A stretch of 64,000 nucleotides of DNA. Origin: Tritrichomonas musculus (lineage: Eukaryota > Parabasalia > Tritrichomonadida > Tritrichomonadidae). The first letter of the stretch is position 1, and each line of letters begins with the position of its first letter. This document shows, in pieces, positions 62,231 to 64,000 of this stretch. The translations under genes and the position numbers were made by a program. The stretch lies in the NCBI GenBank assembly GCA_039105265.1, contig JAPFFF010000025.1, positions 434,001-498,000 of the forward strand. The letters run 5' to 3'. The notes under the pieces were generated by a model that was not told where the DNA came from, made no database searches, and saw nothing but the letters and a program-made list of their open reading frames with translations.

Positions 62231-62794
62231 TCTAGAATCACTAATAACAACCAAAAAATGACGAAATGCAACAAACTAGTGAAATTGTTTTGAAATCTAG
62301 GTTTAAAATTAGCCATTTCATAACAAAGTAATAATAAAAAAAATTTTATTTATTATAAGTGAATATTTATTTTTTTCTCCTGGTCTCTTCCATGCATCAC
62401 TTTGGTTTGAATTTGTATTTCTACTAGATTGTGATGTGTCTGCATTGGAATTTGTATGATTTCTTCATCCATCAAATCGTTTTTGTGGTGCTTTGAATGA
62501 AATAATTGATTTTCAGAAATCTTTAAAAATGAATTTCTAATTATCTATTTAATATATAAAATAAAATCGTTAAAACTTTAAAAATACTTATTTTATTGTC
62601 CAATAATGATTAGAATATTATTTTACGAACTAGTAAACAAGATATTCAATTTTTTTTTCTATTATAGAAATATTAAATTAAACTGAATTTTCATAATTTA
62701 ATTTCTGATATCAATTCAATATTTCAGAAAAAATTGAAACATTTTGAAAGACGATAATTTTGAAAATTTTTCCATATCATTTTTATTTATTTCT
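62231..62794. other. Spacer upstream of the pseudokinase gene
   Basis: AT-rich; no supported gene. ATATCATTTTTA about 20 bp before the ATG at 62795 is a weak initiator candidate. Confidence 0.4.
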
Positions 62795-63832
62795 ATGAGT
62801 TCTGATAAATTTATTGGAAAAAGAATTGGTATTTTTAAAATTTTAAATAAAATAGACGATGGAACGTATTCAACGGTCTATCTAGCTGAAGAAGATATTC
62901 CATTATCAAATAGATCAAAAGATAAAAAAACAGAAATCAAAGAGAATAAAAAAACAAAGAGTAATTTTTGGCGTAAATTACCTTTATTAAGACGATATGT
63001 TGCATGCAAGATCATTTCAAGAGAAAAAATCGAAAAGAGAAATTTATTAGAGAGATTGGGACAAGAAATCCGAGTCAGCAAATTAATGCATCATCCTAAT
63101 GTTCTTCATTTTATTGATTTTCAAAAAGATGACTCATATTTTTATATATTTCAAGAATATGTTCCATGTGGAGAACTTTTTCATATGATTCAAAAAAATG
63201 GCAAATATTCAGAAGAGAAAGCTGCTATTTTATTTAAGCAAATACTATTAGGAGTTCAATATATTCATTCATTATGCATTGCACATTGCAATTTAAAGCC
63301 TCAAAATATACTTGTTGATCAGTTTGAGCGAATTAAAATAGGTAATTTTGGAGTCTCAAAAGTATTTTTAAAAGATACCTGGCTCACTAAAATTCCACAT
63401 GGCTCCTCGTATTATTTATCGCCAGAAAGTATCGGTGGCTATCCTTATGATGCTAAAAAAAGTGATATTTGGTCATGTGGAGTTATATTGTATATATTAA
63501 CAACTGGATCTCTTCCGTGGACTGAAAGAGATAAACCAGATTTATTAAATCAAATTAAAAAGGGTGATTATCTTCGCCCTTTGAATGTTTCAGAAAATTG
63601 TTCGAATTTAATTTCTAGATTAATGACAGTTGATGTCAATCAAAGAATTACAATTGAAGAAGCTTTAACTCATCCATTTTTGGATAAAGTTGATGTACCT
63701 AGTGCAAAAATTGATCTTGATTTTATAACACCAAGATATGAATTAAAAAGTAATGTAAAAAATCATCTTAAGCATAAGAAAGAAATGAAAAGCAAAAAAG
63801 TTGATAAAAAGAAAGAAGCAAATAGATTATAA
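62795..63832 (+). CDS. CAMK/SNF1-like protein kinase, predicted pseudokinase
   Basis: The ATG at 62795 (M-S-S-D-K-F-I-G-K-R-I-G) gives 345 residues; an in-frame TTG at 62744 is a poorer start. The fold is complete: Gly loop changed to D-D-G-T-Y-S-T-V-Y, Lys in A-C-K-I-I, Glu helix in L-G-Q-E-I-R-V, then H-C-N-L-K-P-Q-N where HRD is expected, G-N-F-G where DFG is expected, S-P-E-S as APE, and D-I-W-S-C-G-V-I-L-Y. Both catalytic Asp residues are replaced by Asn, so phosphotransfer is unlikely; it may act as a scaffold or allosteric partner. The tail (residues 310-345) is very basic (K-rich), perhaps a nuclear or membrane-binding segment. A 30-residue lysine-rich insert lies between the Gly loop and the Lys strand. 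Confidence 0.88.
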   Translation: MSSDKFIGKRIGIFKILNKIDDGTYSTVYLAEEDIPLSNRSKDKKTEIKENKKTKSNFWRKLPLLRRYVACKIISREKIEKRNLLERLGQEIRVSKLMHHPNVLHFIDFQKDDSYFYIFQEYVPCGELFHMIQKNGKYSEEKAAILFKQILLGVQYIHSLCIAHCNLKPQNILVDQFERIKIGNFGVSKVFLKDTWLTKIPHGSSYYLSPESIGGYPYDAKKSDIWSCGVILYILTTGSLPWTERDKPDLLNQIKKGDYLRPLNVSENCSNLISRLMTVDVNQRITIEEALTHPFLDKVDVPSAKIDLDFITPRYELKSNVKNHLKHKKEMKSKKVDKKKEANRL

Positions 63833-64000
63833 TATATAAACATTTCCCCTTTAATCAAAGCAAATGAAATAGTAATTATTAATTATCCTTTAAGCCTTTC
63901 ACAATTGTAAAATCATTAAATGATTATAATCATTTAATCTTGATTTAAAGTTTTCAACGAATCCGTGAATCCTCCATAATAGCCAAAAAAAAGCTTTGAT
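63833..64000. other. 3' flank at the right edge
   Basis: AT-rich sequence with no supported feature. Confidence 0.4.

Noticed and set aside
1-64000. Virus-like or large capsid-bearing elements (Polintons) and LTR elements
   Set aside because: I looked for polymerase B, packaging ATPase, capsid, integrase or reverse-transcriptase signatures and long direct terminal repeats and saw none. The mobile DNA here is of the cut-and-paste type.
1-64000. tRNA, rRNA or CRISPR features
   Set aside because: No cloverleaf-like box A/B pair, rRNA core word or regularly spaced identical repeat with unique spacers stood out by eye. Some tRNA could be missed without a computed search.

Overview
The window looks like nuclear DNA of a parabasalid protist, most likely Tritrichomonas or a close relative. 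It is very AT-rich. It is crowded with families that expand in trichomonads: BspA-type leucine-rich-repeat proteins (repeat core I-P-S-S-V-x-x-I-G-x-x-A-F-x-x-C), ankyrin proteins with a DUF3447-type N-terminus, TKL-like kinases with or without Sel1 repeats, BTB-like/F5-8C proteins, and many DNA transposons. Species assignment is inference; no rRNA or other marker gene was seen.

Layout. 1-3805 (minus): an ankyrin/coiled-coil gene, then a BspA-type coding region that runs off the left edge. 4137-10612 (minus): a Myb-domain gene with a P-element-like DDE core, cut in two by a 3.4-kb TTAA-flanked Kolobok-like transposon carrying its own plus-strand transposase. 10.9-13.1 kb: a decayed Tc1/mariner copy and AT-rich spacer. 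13104-17693: a large UBR1-like N-recognin. 17.8-22.6 kb: a DUF3447/BspA gene lying between two long inverted repeats, with GC-rich repeat sequence at their inner ends. 23.3-26.1 kb (minus): a BspA gene with recently amplified repeats and one in-frame stop. 26.8-32.5 kb: a kinase relic, a Nudix hydrolase, two F5/8C proteins, a DUF3447 fragment and another kinase relic. 33.4-35.5 kb: repeats and an internally deleted mariner. 35.9-37.9 kb (minus): a DUF3447/ankyrin gene. 38-40.3 kb: two TIR elements. 40.9-43.3 kb (minus): an ankyrin/coiled-coil/kinase gene with a damaged kinase part. 43.5-44.1 kb: a BspA fragment. 44.4-48.2 kb: a kinase with Sel1 repeats. 48.9-53.0 kb (minus): a DUF3447/ankyrin gene in many pieces. 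53.1-54.2 kb: a kinase fragment and a membrane RING-H2 protein. 55.2-59.1 kb: a large BspA protein. 60-62.3 kb: Sel1 and RCC1 relics. 62.8-63.8 kb: a predicted pseudokinase.

The most unusual signal is in the ankyrin genes. In four loci (24 places by my count) the reading frame breaks at the same point of the ankyrin consensus, just after D-x-N-x-x-(D/E/N)-I, and resumes just before (F)-N-x-T-P-L. The intervening pieces are about 85-90 nt in two genes, about 67 nt in one, and several hundred nt in the fourth. In the short families they lack GT/GC...AG ends, often have lengths that are not multiples of three, contain stops, and are bounded by a short direct repeat (ATTT or ACATTT) with partly complementary ends. 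Removing them restores ankyrin repeats of exact length. They behave like a family of non-canonical introns or excised elements, one per ankyrin repeat.

Most genes stand alone; no operons are expected or seen. The kinase, BspA, Sel1 and RCC1 relics, together with nested transposons, show a genome that turns over by duplication, insertion and decay.
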